This document shows, one piece after another, positions 36,548-45,856 of a stretch of 64,000 bases of DNA. How positions within the stretch are numbered: the stretch's first letter is position 1; every line of letters starts with the position of its first letter. The notes below the pieces were generated by a model. It was not told the origin of the DNA. It did not search any database and saw nothing but the letters and a program-made list of their open reading frames with translations. Both the position numbers and the translations under genes were made by a program. The stretch spans positions 34,683 through 98,682 of the forward strand of contig NZ_MWOK01000005.1 in assembly GCF_012932145.1 (NCBI RefSeq), given 5' to 3'. This DNA is from Acidovorax sp. SRB_14 (GTDB lineage: Bacteria; Pseudomonadota; Gammaproteobacteria; Burkholderiales; Burkholderiaceae_C).

Positions 36548-37180
36548 ATGAAAAAGATAGTCACTGCTGTTTTGATAGCAGCCAGCGCACAGCTGGCAAG
36601 CGCTGACGGCCTCAAAAGCCTTGAATCCTTCATGGCCCGCACCCAGGCCGGGCGCGCCGACTTCACCCAGGTGGTCACCTCGCCCCCCAAGGATGGGCAG
36701 GCCGCGCGCAGCAAGACATCGAGCGGCACCTTCGAATTCCAGCGCCCGGGGCGCTTCAAGTTCGTCTACCTCAAGCCGTTCGAGCAGACCATCGTGGCCG
36801 ACGGCCGCACGCTGTGGCTCTACGACGCCGACCTGAACCAGGTCACGCAGCGCGCCCAGGCGCAGGCACTGGGCTCGACGCCGGCCGCGCTGCTGGCCGC
36901 GGCCCCCGACCTCAAGGCGCTGCGCGCCGATTTCACGCTGGCCTCTGCGCCCGCGCAGGACGGGCTGGAATGGGTGCTGGCCACCCCCAAGGCCAAGGAA
37001 GGGCAGCTGCAGAGCGTGCGCGTGGGCTTTGACGGCGACCAGCTGGCCGCGCTCGACATCCTCGACAGCTTCGGCCAGCGCTCGCTGATCCGCTTCACCG
37101 GCCTGCAGGCCAACCCGGTGCTTCCGGCCTCGGCCTTCGAATTCAAGCCGCCGGCCGGCGCCGACGTACTCCGGCAGTAG
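36548..37180 (+). CDS. lolA: Outer-membrane lipoprotein carrier protein LolA
   Basis: LolA ferries lipoproteins across the periplasm from LolCDE to LolB. The 210-residue product has a signal peptide MKKIVTAVLIAASAQLASA, then ADFTQVVTSPPKDG, SGTFEFQRPGRFKFVYLKPFEQTIVADG and the LYDADLNQVTQRA strand typical of LolA. The ftsK-lolA-rarA neighbourhood is standard in proteobacteria. Residues 8-24, covering the hydrophobic core and cleavage site of the signal peptide, coincide exactly with a short interspersed repeat. Confidence 0.95.
   Translation: MKKIVTAVLIAASAQLASADGLKSLESFMARTQAGRADFTQVVTSPPKDGQAARSKTSSGTFEFQRPGRFKFVYLKPFEQTIVADGRTLWLYDADLNQVTQRAQAQALGSTPAALLAAAPDLKALRADFTLASAPAQDGLEWVLATPKAKEGQLQSVRVGFDGDQLAALDILDSFGQRSLIRFTGLQANPVLPASAFEFKPPAGADVLRQ
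36569..36618 (+). repeat. Short interspersed repeat, copy 7 (encodes the LolA signal peptide)
   Basis: TTTTGATAGCAGCCAGCGCA, then GCTGGCAAGCGCTGACGGCC and TCAAAAG is one of the clearest copies. It lies wholly inside lolA, in frame, and supplies the signal-peptide core and cleavage region. Confidence 0.7.
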
Positions 37181-37194
37181 CGTGCGCGGGTGCG

Positions 37195-37788
37195 CTACCC
37201 CGGAGCAGTGCCGGCCAGCACGGCCGCGACGCGCGCGCGCAAGGCCGGCACCAGCTCTGCCTCGAACCACGGGTTGTGCCTGAGCCAGCCATTGTTTCGC
37301 CCGCTGGGGTGCGGCAGCACCACCACGCCGGGCCAGAGGGCCTGCCACTGCCGCACTGTCACGGTCAGCGGGCCGCGCGCGCCCGGCACATGCCAGGCCC
37401 GTGCGTACTGGCCGATCACCAGCGTGAGCTGCAGGTCCGGCAGGCGCGCGAGCAAGGGCTGGCGCCAGGCGGGCGCGCATTCCGGGCGCGGCGGCAGGTC
37501 GCCCGACGGGCCGGTGCCGGGGTAGCACAGCCCCATGGGCAGGATCGCCACCTGGTGCGGGTCGTAAAAGGTGTCGGGCGACACCCCCATCCAGGCGCGC
37601 AGGCGCTGGCCGCTGGCGTCGTCGAACGGCACGCCCGACAGATGCACCTTCTTGCCCGGCGCCTGGCCGGCGACCAGAATGCGCGCGCGCGGGTGCAGCT
37701 GAAATACCGGGCGCGGACCCAGCGGCAGGCTCTCGGCGCACAGGGTGCAGCGGCGCACCTCGGCGAGCAGGGCGGGCAAGGTGGGCAT
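37195..37788 (-). CDS. Uracil-DNA glycosylase superfamily protein
   Basis: This 197-residue protein has a UDG-like fold. It has CTLCAES near the start, the motif ILVAGQAPGKKVHLSG (about residues 37-52), GVPFDDASGQRL, and the C-terminal HPSGRNNGW. This resembles family 4-type uracil glycosylases, but the four FeS cysteines are not complete and the catalytic acid of other families is not obvious. It may act on modified bases or have lost activity. It is convergent with lolA. Confidence 0.8.
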   Translation of the reverse strand: MPTLPALLAEVRRCTLCAESLPLGPRPVFQLHPRARILVAGQAPGKKVHLSGVPFDDASGQRLRAWMGVSPDTFYDPHQVAILPMGLCYPGTGPSGDLPPRPECAPAWRQPLLARLPDLQLTLVIGQYARAWHVPGARGPLTVTVRQWQALWPGVVVLPHPSGRNNGWLRHNPWFEAELVPALRARVAAVLAGTAPG

Positions 37789-37803
37789 GGGGCGGTGCCG
37801 TGC

Positions 37804-38076
37804 TCAGGCGCCCTGGCGCTGGCGCCCCGGCTTGTTCCAGTAGGTGAATTCGTCCGCGTGGACTTCGATGTCGATCTCCATCACGCGGGCCTGCAGGCGT
37901 TCCTGCACATCGGCCACGGCCTGGTTGTAGACCAGCGGCGCCAGTTCTTCGAGGAAAAAGCCGAGCAGGGCGCCGGCGGCCATGTTGCCGATGGGCCCGT
38001 CCATGTGCTGCGCGAAATAGCGCTCGATCGACACCACGGCGCGTTGCTGCGCGTCTTTGGGGAGGTGGATGTCCAT
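37804..38076 (-). CDS. DUF2164 family protein
   Basis: This small 90-residue protein matches DUF2164: LPKDAQQRAVVSIERYFAQHM, then GNMAAGALLGFFLEELAPLVYNQAVADVQERLQ. The start at 38076 (MDIHLPKD) was chosen by family length. It lies 15 bases upstream of the UDG-like gene on the same strand and is probably co-transcribed. Function is unknown. Confidence 0.8.
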   Translation of the reverse strand: MDIHLPKDAQQRAVVSIERYFAQHMDGPIGNMAAGALLGFFLEELAPLVYNQAVADVQERLQARVMEIDIEVHADEFTYWNKPGRQRQGA

Positions 38077-38177
38077 GGGTGGATTTTCACGCAGCCGCGC
38101 ACCCGCGTCCGCGGCCTGTGTTGGAATCGGGCAGGACGCTGGCCATGCCGCCACCGCAAGAGCACACTGAGAACAGC

Positions 38178-39512
38178 ATGACGGGACCCCATGATTTGAA
38201 ACCGGCCGCAGCCACGCCGCACCAGCCCCTGGCCGAGCGCCTGCGCCCGCGCACGCTGGCCGAAGTGATAGGGCAGCAGCATGTGCTGGGGCCGGGCATG
38301 CCGCTGCGCCTGGCGTTCGAGTCGGGCCGGCCGCACAGCTGCATCCTGTGGGGGCCGCCGGGGGTGGGCAAGACCACCATCGCGCGGCTCATGGCCGATG
38401 CGTTCGACGCCCAGTTCATCAGCATCAGCGCCGTGCTCGGGGGCGTCAAGGACATCCGCGAGGCCGTCGAGCAGGCCACCGCGGCGCGCGATGGCCTGTT
38501 GCAGCAGCGCACCATCGTGTTCGTCGACGAGGTGCACCGTTTCAACAAGAGCCAGCAAGATGCGTTCCTGCCGCACGTGGAAAGCGGCCTGTTCACCTTC
38601 ATCGGCGCCACCACCGAGAACCCGTCGTTCGAGGTCAACTCGGCCCTGCTGTCGCGCGCGGCGGTCTATGTGCTGCAGCCGCTGTCGAGCGACGATTTGA
38701 AGCAAATTGTGGCCCTGGCCCAAGCCCACCAAGCGCTTCCAGCGATTGAAGATATAGCAATAGAGCGGCTGGTGGCCTATGCCGATGGCGATGCGCGCCG
38801 CCTGCTCAACACGCTCGAGACCCTGGCCATGGCGGCTGCGCAGCAGCAGCTGGGTGACATCCGCGACGACTGGCTGCTGCAGGTGCTGGGCGAGCAGATG
38901 CGCCGCTACGACAAAGGCGGCGAGCAGTTCTACGACACCATCAGCGCGCTGCACAAGTCGGTGCGCGGCAGCGACCCCGATGCCGCGCTGTACTGGCTGG
39001 TGCGCATGCTCGACGGCGGCGCCGACCCGCGCTACATGGCGCGCCGCCTGGTGCGCATGGCCAGCGAGGACATTGGCCTGGCCGACCCGCGCGCCCTGCG
39101 CCTGGCGCTGGACGCGACCGAGGTCTACGAGCGCCTGGGCAGCCCCGAAGGGGAGCTGGCATTGGCCGAATGCGTGATCTACCTGGCCGTGGCGCCCAAG
39201 TCCAACGCGGTCTACAAGGCCTACAACGCGGCGCGCGCGCTCGTCAAGAGTGAGGGCACGCGCCCGGTGCCCATGCACCTGCGCAATGCGCCGACCCAAC
39301 TCATGCAGCAGCTCGACTACGGCCGCGGCTACCGCTATGCGCACGACGAGGACGGCGGCTTCGCCGCAGGCGAGCGCTACCTGCCCGACGGCATGGCCGA
39401 ACCCGGCTTCTACCAGCCCGTGCGGCGCGGACTGGAGATCAAGATCGCCGACAAACTCGACCAGCTGCGCGCGCGCAACGCCTCAGTGCGCACGCCCGAC
39501 GGCGAGCGCTGA
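38178..39512 (+). CDS. rarA: Replication-associated recombination protein A (RarA/MgsA)
   Basis: RarA is a tetrameric AAA+ ATPase that acts at stalled replication forks. The 444-residue product has Walker A GPPGVGKTT (59-67), Walker B IVFVDEVHRFNKSQQDAFLPH, sensor 1 GATTENPSFEVN, and the C-terminal RarA domain (DIGLADPRAL, ECVIYLAVAPKSN). The ATG at 38178 gives the family length (E. coli 447). Residues about 176-195 come from a divergent short interspersed repeat. Confidence 0.95.
   Translation: MTGPHDLKPAAATPHQPLAERLRPRTLAEVIGQQHVLGPGMPLRLAFESGRPHSCILWGPPGVGKTTIARLMADAFDAQFISISAVLGGVKDIREAVEQATAARDGLLQQRTIVFVDEVHRFNKSQQDAFLPHVESGLFTFIGATTENPSFEVNSALLSRAAVYVLQPLSSDDLKQIVALAQAHQALPAIEDIAIERLVAYADGDARRLLNTLETLAMAAAQQQLGDIRDDWLLQVLGEQMRRYDKGGEQFYDTISALHKSVRGSDPDAALYWLVRMLDGGADPRYMARRLVRMASEDIGLADPRALRLALDATEVYERLGSPEGELALAECVIYLAVAPKSNAVYKAYNAARALVKSEGTRPVPMHLRNAPTQLMQQLDYGRGYRYAHDEDGGFAAGERYLPDGMAEPGFYQPVRRGLEIKIADKLDQLRARNASVRTPDGER
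38704..38762 (-). repeat. Short interspersed repeat, copy 8 (divergent, in frame inside rarA)
   Basis: On the minus strand it reads TTCAATCGCTGGAAGCGCTT, spacer, GGGCTTGGGCC. The match is weaker than others but the AT-rich flanks (GATATAGCAATAG) and layout agree. It encodes the ALAQAHQALPAIEDIAIE segment. Confidence 0.45.
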
Positions 39513-39839
39513 GCCCGCGGCGCGCGCGGTCGCGCAAAGGCGACCGGGGCGCGGCCCTGAGGGGGTGACAGGGTCCGAAAACCGATAAGTTTGCACATCT
39601 TTTTTGCATACTCGATCAGTATTTCTTATTCGTTGCAAGGCCGTCTGATGGGGTCAAAATCCGAGGGAAAACCCCGCCAAATCGGCTCTGGGCGCGGGTT
39701 TGCAAGGGACTACAATTTTGCACAGAAACCCGCATGGCTGCATTCCTGGCGGGTTTTTTGCTAGATGGATGCCAAGCCCACAAGGCTGTGCCGACCCCAG
39801 CGCCTTTGGCGTATGCCGCTACCAACGAAGGACATTTTT
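39513..39839. other. Intergenic region upstream of livH with an early terminator-like hairpin
   Basis: No gene is supported in these 327 bases. A possible -10 (TACAAT, 39711-39716) is followed almost at once by a hairpin, AAACCCGC (39726-39733) and GCGGGTTT (39749-39756), with six T residues at 39754-39759. This is terminator-shaped and lies 80 bases before livH, so it may be an attenuator or the end of the rarA transcript. The rest shows nothing I can name. Confidence 0.5.
39726..39759 (+). terminator. Terminator-like hairpin in the livHMGF leader
   Basis: An 8-bp stem, AAACCCGC and GCGGGTTT, with a 15-base loop is followed by TTTTTT. If transcription starts at the TACAAT box, this hairpin forms within the first 40 bases of the message. 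Confidence 0.55.
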
Positions 39840-40769
39840 ATGGACATTTTGCTGCAGCAGATCATCAACGGTCTGGTTCTCGGCAGCATGTATGCCTTGA
39901 TAGCCTTGGGCTATACGATGGTGTACGGCATCATTCAATTGATCAATTTTGCCCACGGCGAGGTGCTCATGGTGGGCGCCTTGACGAGTTGGAGCTGCAT
40001 CGGCCTTATGCAGCAGGCCATGCCCGGAACCCCGGGCTGGATCATCCTTTTGCTGGCCACCGTGATCGCCTGCGTGGTGGCCGCCGCGCTGAACTTCACC
40101 ATCGAGAAGGTCGCCTACCGCCCGCTGCGCAACAGCCCCCGTCTGGCCCCCCTGATCACGGCCCTGGGCATGTCCATCCTGCTGCAGACGTTGGCCATGA
40201 TCATCTGGAAGCCCAACTACAAGCCCTATCCCACCCTGTTGCCCACCACGCCGTTCGAGATCGGCGGTGCGGTCATCACCTCCACCCAGGTGCTGATCCT
40301 CGGGGTGACCGCCGTGGCCTTGGCTTCGCTGGTGTACCTGGTGAGCTACACGAAATTGGGCCGCGCGATGCGCGCCACCGCCGAGAACCCGCGCGTGGCG
40401 GGCCTGATGGGCGTCAAGCCCGACATGGTGATCTCGGCCACCTTCATCATCGGCGCCGTGCTAGCCGCGATCGCCGGCATCATGTACGCCTCCAACTACG
40501 GCACGGCCCAGCACACCATGGGCTTTCTGCCGGGCCTCAAGGCCTTCACGGCGGCGGTGTTCGGTGGCATCGGCAACCTGCCTGGCGCCGTGATCGGCGG
40601 CATCCTGCTGGGGTTGATCGAGGCCATCGGCTCGGGCTACATCGGCACGCTCACGGGCGGCGTGCTCGGCAGCCACTACACCGACATCTTCGCTTTCATC
40701 GTGCTGATCATCATCCTGACGCTGCGGCCCTCGGGCCTGATGGGTGAACGCATCGCCGACCGCGCCTGA
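39840..40769 (+). CDS. livH: Branched-chain amino acid ABC transporter permease LivH
   Basis: LivH is one of two membrane subunits of a high-affinity branched-chain amino acid (or related) importer. The 309-residue product has eight or nine helices, the LIALGYTMVYGIIQLINFAHGEV start, and the EAA-like RATAENPRVAGLMGV loop contacting the ATPases. The ATG at 39840 follows an AAGGA site. It is the first gene of livHMGF; no binding-protein gene (livK) is adjacent, although one may be elsewhere. Confidence 0.95.
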   Translation: MDILLQQIINGLVLGSMYALIALGYTMVYGIIQLINFAHGEVLMVGALTSWSCIGLMQQAMPGTPGWIILLLATVIACVVAAALNFTIEKVAYRPLRNSPRLAPLITALGMSILLQTLAMIIWKPNYKPYPTLLPTTPFEIGGAVITSTQVLILGVTAVALASLVYLVSYTKLGRAMRATAENPRVAGLMGVKPDMVISATFIIGAVLAAIAGIMYASNYGTAQHTMGFLPGLKAFTAAVFGGIGNLPGAVIGGILLGLIEAIGSGYIGTLTGGVLGSHYTDIFAFIVLIIILTLRPSGLMGERIADRA

Positions 40770-40779
40770 GGACGCCTCC

Positions 40780-41859
40780 ATGAAGCACAACAAACTCACG
40801 ACCTGGGTCCTCGGCGGCATTGCGCTGTTGGTGCTGCCCTTCATCCTGCAGTACTTCGGCAACGCCTGGGTGCGCATCGCCGACCTGGCCCTGCTCTATG
40901 TGATGCTTGCGCTGGGGCTGAACATCGTGGTGGGCTACGCCGGCCTGCTCGACCTGGGCTATGTGGCCTTCTATGCCGTGGGCGCCTACCTGTTCGCGCT
41001 GATGGCCTCGCCGCACCTGTCGGACACCTTTGCCGCGTTCGCCGCCATGTTCCCCAATGGGCTGCACACTTCGCTGTGGCTGGTCATTCCGCTGGCCTTG
41101 CTGGTGGCCGCCGGCACAGGGGTGTTGCTGGGCATTCCGGTGCTCAAGCTGCGTGGCGATTACCTGGCCATCGTGACCCTGGGCTTTGGCGAGATCATCC
41201 GCATCTTCCTGAACAACCTCGACCACCCCGTCAACCTGACCAATGGCCCCAAGGGCGTGGGCCAGATCGATTCGGTCAAGATCTTCGGGCTCAACCTGGG
41301 CAAGCAGTACGAACTGTTCGGCTTTGACGTCAACTCCGTCACGCTCTACTACTACCTGTTCCTGGCGCTGGTGATCGTCACCATCGTCATCTGCTACCGC
41401 CTGCAGGACTCGCGCATCGGCCGTGCCTGGATGGCCATCCGCGAAGACGAGATCGCCGCCAAGGCCATGGGCATCAACACACGCAACATGAAGCTGCTGG
41501 CGTTCGGCATGGGCGCGTCGTTCGGTGGCGTCTCGGGCGCCATGTTCGCGGCTTTCCAGGGCTTCGTCTCACCCGAATCGTTCAGCCTGATGGAGTCGGT
41601 CATGATCGTCGCCATGGTGGTGCTCGGTGGCATCGGCCACATCCCGGGCGTGATCTTAGGCGCCGTGTTGTTGTCGGCCCTGCCCGAAGTGCTGCGCTAC
41701 GTCGCCGGCCCGCTGCAGGCGATGACCGACGGGCGGCTCGATGCGGCCATCCTGCGCCAGCTGTTGATCGCGCTGGCCATGATCATCGTCATGCTGCTGC
41801 GCCCGCGCGGCCTGTGGCCCTCGCCCGAGCATGGCAAGAGCCTCGAGCAAAAGTCCTGA
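40780..41859 (+). CDS. livM: Branched-chain amino acid ABC transporter permease LivM
   Basis: LivM is the second membrane subunit. The 359-residue product shows LNIVVGYAGLLDLGYVAFYAVGAY and GRAWMAIREDEIAAKAMGINTRNMKLLAFGMGAS, the conserved permease loop. It starts 10 bases after livH and is followed 20 bases later by livG. Confidence 0.95.
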   Translation: MKHNKLTTWVLGGIALLVLPFILQYFGNAWVRIADLALLYVMLALGLNIVVGYAGLLDLGYVAFYAVGAYLFALMASPHLSDTFAAFAAMFPNGLHTSLWLVIPLALLVAAGTGVLLGIPVLKLRGDYLAIVTLGFGEIIRIFLNNLDHPVNLTNGPKGVGQIDSVKIFGLNLGKQYELFGFDVNSVTLYYYLFLALVIVTIVICYRLQDSRIGRAWMAIREDEIAAKAMGINTRNMKLLAFGMGASFGGVSGAMFAAFQGFVSPESFSLMESVMIVAMVVLGGIGHIPGVILGAVLLSALPEVLRYVAGPLQAMTDGRLDAAILRQLLIALAMIIVMLLRPRGLWPSPEHGKSLEQKS

Positions 41860-41879
41860 ACACCACCGAAAGTTAGAAC

Positions 41880-42662
41880 ATGGCAGAGAAATCGAACGAT
41901 GTGGTGCTGCGGGTGGCAGGCATTTCCAAGCGCTTTGGCGGTTTGCAGGCTTTGTCCGACGTCAGCATCACGATTGAGCGCGGGCAGGTGTATGGCCTCA
42001 TCGGCCCCAACGGCGCCGGCAAGACGACCTTCTTCAATGTGATCACCGGCCTCTACACGCCCGATGCGGGCGCCTTCGAGCTGGCCGGCAAGCCCTATGA
42101 ACCCACGGCCGTGCACAAGGTGGCCCAGGCCGGCATTGCGCGCACCTTCCAGAACATCCGGCTGTTTGCTGAAATGACGGCGCTCGAAAACGTCATGGTC
42201 GGCCGCCACATCCGCACCAAGTCGGGGCTGGTGGGCGCGGTGCTGCGCACCAAGGGTTTCAAGCAGGAAGAGGCGGCCATTGCCAAGCGCGCGCAGGAGC
42301 TGCTCGACTATGTGGGCATCGGCAAGTTTGCGGACTACAAGGCGCGCACCCTGAGCTACGGTGACCAGCGCCGCCTGGAGATCGCGCGGGCGCTCGCCAC
42401 CGACCCGCAGCTGATCGCGCTGGATGAGCCCGCCGCCGGCATGAACGCGACCGAAAAAGTCCTGCTGCGCGAGCTGATCGACCGCATCCGCAAAGACGAC
42501 CGCACGATCCTGCTGATTGAGCACGATGTGAAGCTCGTGATGGGCCTGTGCGACCGTGTCACGGTGCTCGATTACGGCAAGCAGATCGCCGAAGGGACGC
42601 CGTTTGACGTGCAGAAGAACGAAAAAGTGATTGAGGCCTACCTGGGCACCGGAGGACACTGA
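41880..42662 (+). CDS. livG: Branched-chain amino acid ABC transporter ATP-binding protein LivG
   Basis: This is a cytoplasmic ATPase subunit of 260 residues. Walker A is GPNGAGKTTFFN (about residues 42-53). The signature is LSYGDQRRLEIARAL, a common LivG variant of LSGGQ, and Walker B is LIALDEPAAGMN. livF follows after 2 bases. Confidence 0.95.
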   Translation: MAEKSNDVVLRVAGISKRFGGLQALSDVSITIERGQVYGLIGPNGAGKTTFFNVITGLYTPDAGAFELAGKPYEPTAVHKVAQAGIARTFQNIRLFAEMTALENVMVGRHIRTKSGLVGAVLRTKGFKQEEAAIAKRAQELLDYVGIGKFADYKARTLSYGDQRRLEIARALATDPQLIALDEPAAGMNATEKVLLRELIDRIRKDDRTILLIEHDVKLVMGLCDRVTVLDYGKQIAEGTPFDVQKNEKVIEAYLGTGGH

Positions 42663-42664
42663 GC

Positions 42665-43396
<732 letters not shown>

Positions 43397-43432
43397 GCTG
43401 CGCGGCTTGGACCCAAACCGCGCCAACGACGC

Positions 43433-43465
43433 AAAGGCACTGCAGTGAGGGCAGTGCCTTTTTTT
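43433..43465 (+). terminator. Rho-independent terminator of livHMGF
   Basis: AAAGGCACTGC (43433-43443) pairs perfectly with GCAGTGCCTTT (43451-43461) around a 7-base loop, followed by a run of T to 43465. Confidence 0.92.
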
Positions 43466-43515
43466 GTGGCATCGCGCTCCCGCGGGCCCATCCGAGGGCG
43501 CCGCCGCCGTGGTGA

Positions 43516-43571
43516 GCTATTGATTCAGGAGCTTGTAACGCCCTATCGGTAAGCGTTACGGCCTGTTTTTG
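43516..43571 (+). repeat. Short interspersed repeat, copy 9 (upstream of DUF486 gene)
   Basis: GAGCTATTGATTCAGGAGC, spacer, TATCGGTAAGCGTTACGGCC, then GTTTTTG lies between the liv terminator and the DUF486 gene. It is 19 bases before that ATG and so forms part of its leader. Confidence 0.6.
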
Positions 43572-43589
43572 TGTTTTTTCTGTGCACCC

Positions 43590-43952
43590 ATGATGTTCCT
43601 GCAAACGCTCCCCATCTCCGTCCAGACCGTGGCCTTGCTGGGGGCGAGCAATGTTTTCATGACCTTCGCGTGGTACGGCCATTTGAAGAACTTGGCGGCC
43701 GCGCCGTGGTACATCGCTGCCCTCGTGAGCTGGGGCATCGCGCTGTTCGAGTACCTGCTGCAGGTGCCGGCCAACCGCATCGGTTTCACGCTTTTCAATG
43801 TGGGCCAGCTGAAAATTCTCCAAGAGGTGATCACGCTGGTGGTGTTCGTTCCGTTTGCTGTGCTGTACCTGGGCCAGCCGTTCAAATGGGACTATCTGTG
43901 GGCAGGCCTGTGCATGCTGGGCGCGGTGTATTTCATTTTTCGCAGCGCCTGA
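43590..43952 (+). CDS. DMT-type small membrane protein (DUF486)
   Basis: This 120-residue protein has four helices and matches DUF486: LGASNVFMTFAWYGHL, ALFEYLLQVPANRIGF, then LQEVITLVVFVPFAVLYLGQPF. It is a half-size relative of the DMT transporters and may dimerise. Function is unknown. The ATG at 43590 was chosen; an adjacent second ATG is also possible. It is downstream of a short repeat. Confidence 0.85.
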   Translation: MMFLQTLPISVQTVALLGASNVFMTFAWYGHLKNLAAAPWYIAALVSWGIALFEYLLQVPANRIGFTLFNVGQLKILQEVITLVVFVPFAVLYLGQPFKWDYLWAGLCMLGAVYFIFRSA

Positions 43953-44098
43953 ACCGGGCCTGGAGTGTCACAAAGGCGTCAGCTTTCTGTGGCAGTGGCG
44001 TCTTGGGGGCACGGTTAAACTCCCCCGGTTCACGCAGAACGCATGGGGTTTTCCATGCTTGCGCCATTTTTGTTTTCCGATTCCCTTGAGGAGTTCTC

Positions 44099-44746
44099 AT
44101 GCTGTTTGGCAAGCTTTTGCCGCGCGAAGGTAATTTTTTCGAGATGTTCAACCAGCATGCGGACCGCATCGTGGATGCCTCGCACGCCTTTTCGCAACTC
44201 GTCGCAAACTACAACGACCCGCACCTGCGGGACAAATACAACCAGGACGTGGACAACGCCGAGCGCGCAGCCGACCGCGTGACGCACGAGGTCAACAAGG
44301 CCGTGCACAAGACCTTCATCACGCCGATTGACCGTGAGCAGATCCACTCGCTGATCAACACCATGGACGATGTGGCCGACCTGATCCAGGACGCCGCCGA
44401 GACCATGGCGTTGTACGACGTGCGCCACATGACCGACGAGATCAAGCGCCTCACCGACCTGAACGTCAGATGCTGCGAACGCGTGCGCGATGCGGTCAAG
44501 CTGCTCGCCAAGCTGGCCGACCCGAGCGCGGCCGAGGCGGCGCTCAAGACCTGCGAGGAAATCGACCGCCTGGAGAGCGATGCCGACCGCGTCATGCGCT
44601 CTGCGATGAGCAAACTGTTCCGCGAGGAGCCCGATGTGCGCGAGCTGATCAAGCTCAAGGCCATCTACGAACTGCTGGAGACGGTCACGGACAAGTGCGA
44701 GGACGTGGCCAACCAGATCGAGGGCATCATCCTCGAGAACTCCTGA
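44099..44746 (+). CDS. DUF47 (PhoU-like) protein, partner of Pit transporter
   Basis: This is a 215-residue all-helical protein of the DUF47/PhoU-like family. It starts MLFGKLLPREGNFFEMFNQHADRIVDA, then LINTMDDVADLIQDAAETM, and ends KCEDVANQIEGIILENS, all typical. These proteins are encoded with Pit phosphate transporters and modulate them. A GAGGAG site precedes the ATG. The Pit gene follows after 20 bases. Confidence 0.92.
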   Translation: MLFGKLLPREGNFFEMFNQHADRIVDASHAFSQLVANYNDPHLRDKYNQDVDNAERAADRVTHEVNKAVHKTFITPIDREQIHSLINTMDDVADLIQDAAETMALYDVRHMTDEIKRLTDLNVRCCERVRDAVKLLAKLADPSAAEAALKTCEEIDRLESDADRVMRSAMSKLFREEPDVRELIKLKAIYELLETVTDKCEDVANQIEGIILENS

Positions 44747-44766
44747 GCGCGGCGCGCTTCACAAGC

Positions 44767-45777
44767 ATGGAAACCGTACAAACCGCCCTGTGGGTCGTCG
44801 TGCTCCTGGTGGCGCTGGCCATCGTGTTTGACTTCATGAATGGCTTCCACGACGCCGCCAACTCGATTGCGACCGTGGTCTCTACCGGGGTGCTCAAGCC
44901 CGGCCAGGCCGTGGTGTTCGCAGCTTTTTTCAATTTCGTCGCCATTTTTGTCTTCCACCTGAGCGTGGCGGCCACGATTGGCAAAGGCATTGTCCAGCCC
45001 GGCGTGGTCGACACCCACGTGGTGTTCGGTGCCCTGGTCGGGGCCATTTCCTGGAACCTCATCACCTGGTATTACGGCATCCCGAGCAGCTCCTCGCATG
45101 CGCTGATCGGCGGCATCGTCGGCGCCGTGATCGCCAAGGCCGGTGCCGGCTCGCTGGTGTCCTCGGGCATCTTGAAGACGGTGGCCTTCATCTTCGTCTC
45201 GCCGCTGCTGGGGTTCTTGCTCGGCTCGCTGATGATGGTGGCGGTGGCCTGGATCTTTCGCCGTACGCGCCCGAGCAAAGTGGACAAATGGTTCCGCCGG
45301 CTGCAGCTGGTCTCGGCCGGCGCGTACAGCCTGGGCCATGGCGGCAACGATGCCCAGAAGACTATCGGCATCATCTGGCTGCTGCTGATCGCCACCGGCT
45401 ATGCCTCGACCAGCGATGCATCGCCGCCGACCTGGACCATCGTGTCGTGCTACGCGGCCATCGGCCTCGGCACCATGTTTGGTGGCTGGCGCATCGTCAA
45501 GACCATGGGCCAGAAGATCACCAAGCTCAAGCCCGTGGGCGGCTTCTGCGCCGAAACGGGCGGCGCCATGACGCTGTTCCTGGCGACCATGCTGGGCATT
45601 CCGGTGTCGACCACGCACACCATCACGGGTGCCATTGTTGGCGTCGGCTCCACGCAGCGTGCCAGTGCCGTGCGCTGGGGCGTGGCGGGCAACATCGTCT
45701 GGGCCTGGATCCTGACCATCCCGGCCAGCGCCTTCGTCGCCTCGGTCGCTTACTGGGCCAGCCTGCAGTTGTACTGA
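44767..45777 (+). CDS. Inorganic phosphate transporter, PiT family
   Basis: This is a 336-residue low-affinity phosphate/metal symporter with about ten helices. The two inverted signature motifs are DFMNGFHDAANSIATVV (about residues 22-38) and GHGGNDAQKTIGIIW (about residues 192-206). The ATG at 44767 was chosen as it matches the family start. It is co-transcribed with the DUF47 gene and ended by a perfect 20-bp hairpin derived from the short repeat. Confidence 0.95.
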   Translation: METVQTALWVVVLLVALAIVFDFMNGFHDAANSIATVVSTGVLKPGQAVVFAAFFNFVAIFVFHLSVAATIGKGIVQPGVVDTHVVFGALVGAISWNLITWYYGIPSSSSHALIGGIVGAVIAKAGAGSLVSSGILKTVAFIFVSPLLGFLLGSLMMVAVAWIFRRTRPSKVDKWFRRLQLVSAGAYSLGHGGNDAQKTIGIIWLLLIATGYASTSDASPPTWTIVSCYAAIGLGTMFGGWRIVKTMGQKITKLKPVGGFCAETGGAMTLFLATMLGIPVSTTHTITGAIVGVGSTQRASAVRWGVAGNIVWAWILTIPASAFVASVAYWASLQLY

Positions 45778-45793
45778 GCCCGCAAGTGCTATT

Positions 45794-45842
45794 AAAAAAA
45801 GAGCTTCCAGCGCTTGCTACATAAGCGCTGGAAGCTCTTTTT
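45794..45842. terminator. Bidirectional terminator formed by short repeat, copy 10
   Basis: AAAAAGAGCTTCCAGCGCTT (45796-45815) is the exact reverse complement of 45823-45842, giving a 20-bp perfect stem with a GCTACAT loop and U runs on both strands. It carries the repeat's AGCGCTT and AAGCGCT cores and flanking GCTATT, so a repeat copy has become the shared terminator of the Pit operon and the convergent TM2-protein gene. Confidence 0.85.
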
Positions 45843-45856
45843 GCTTGAAGTGGGTG

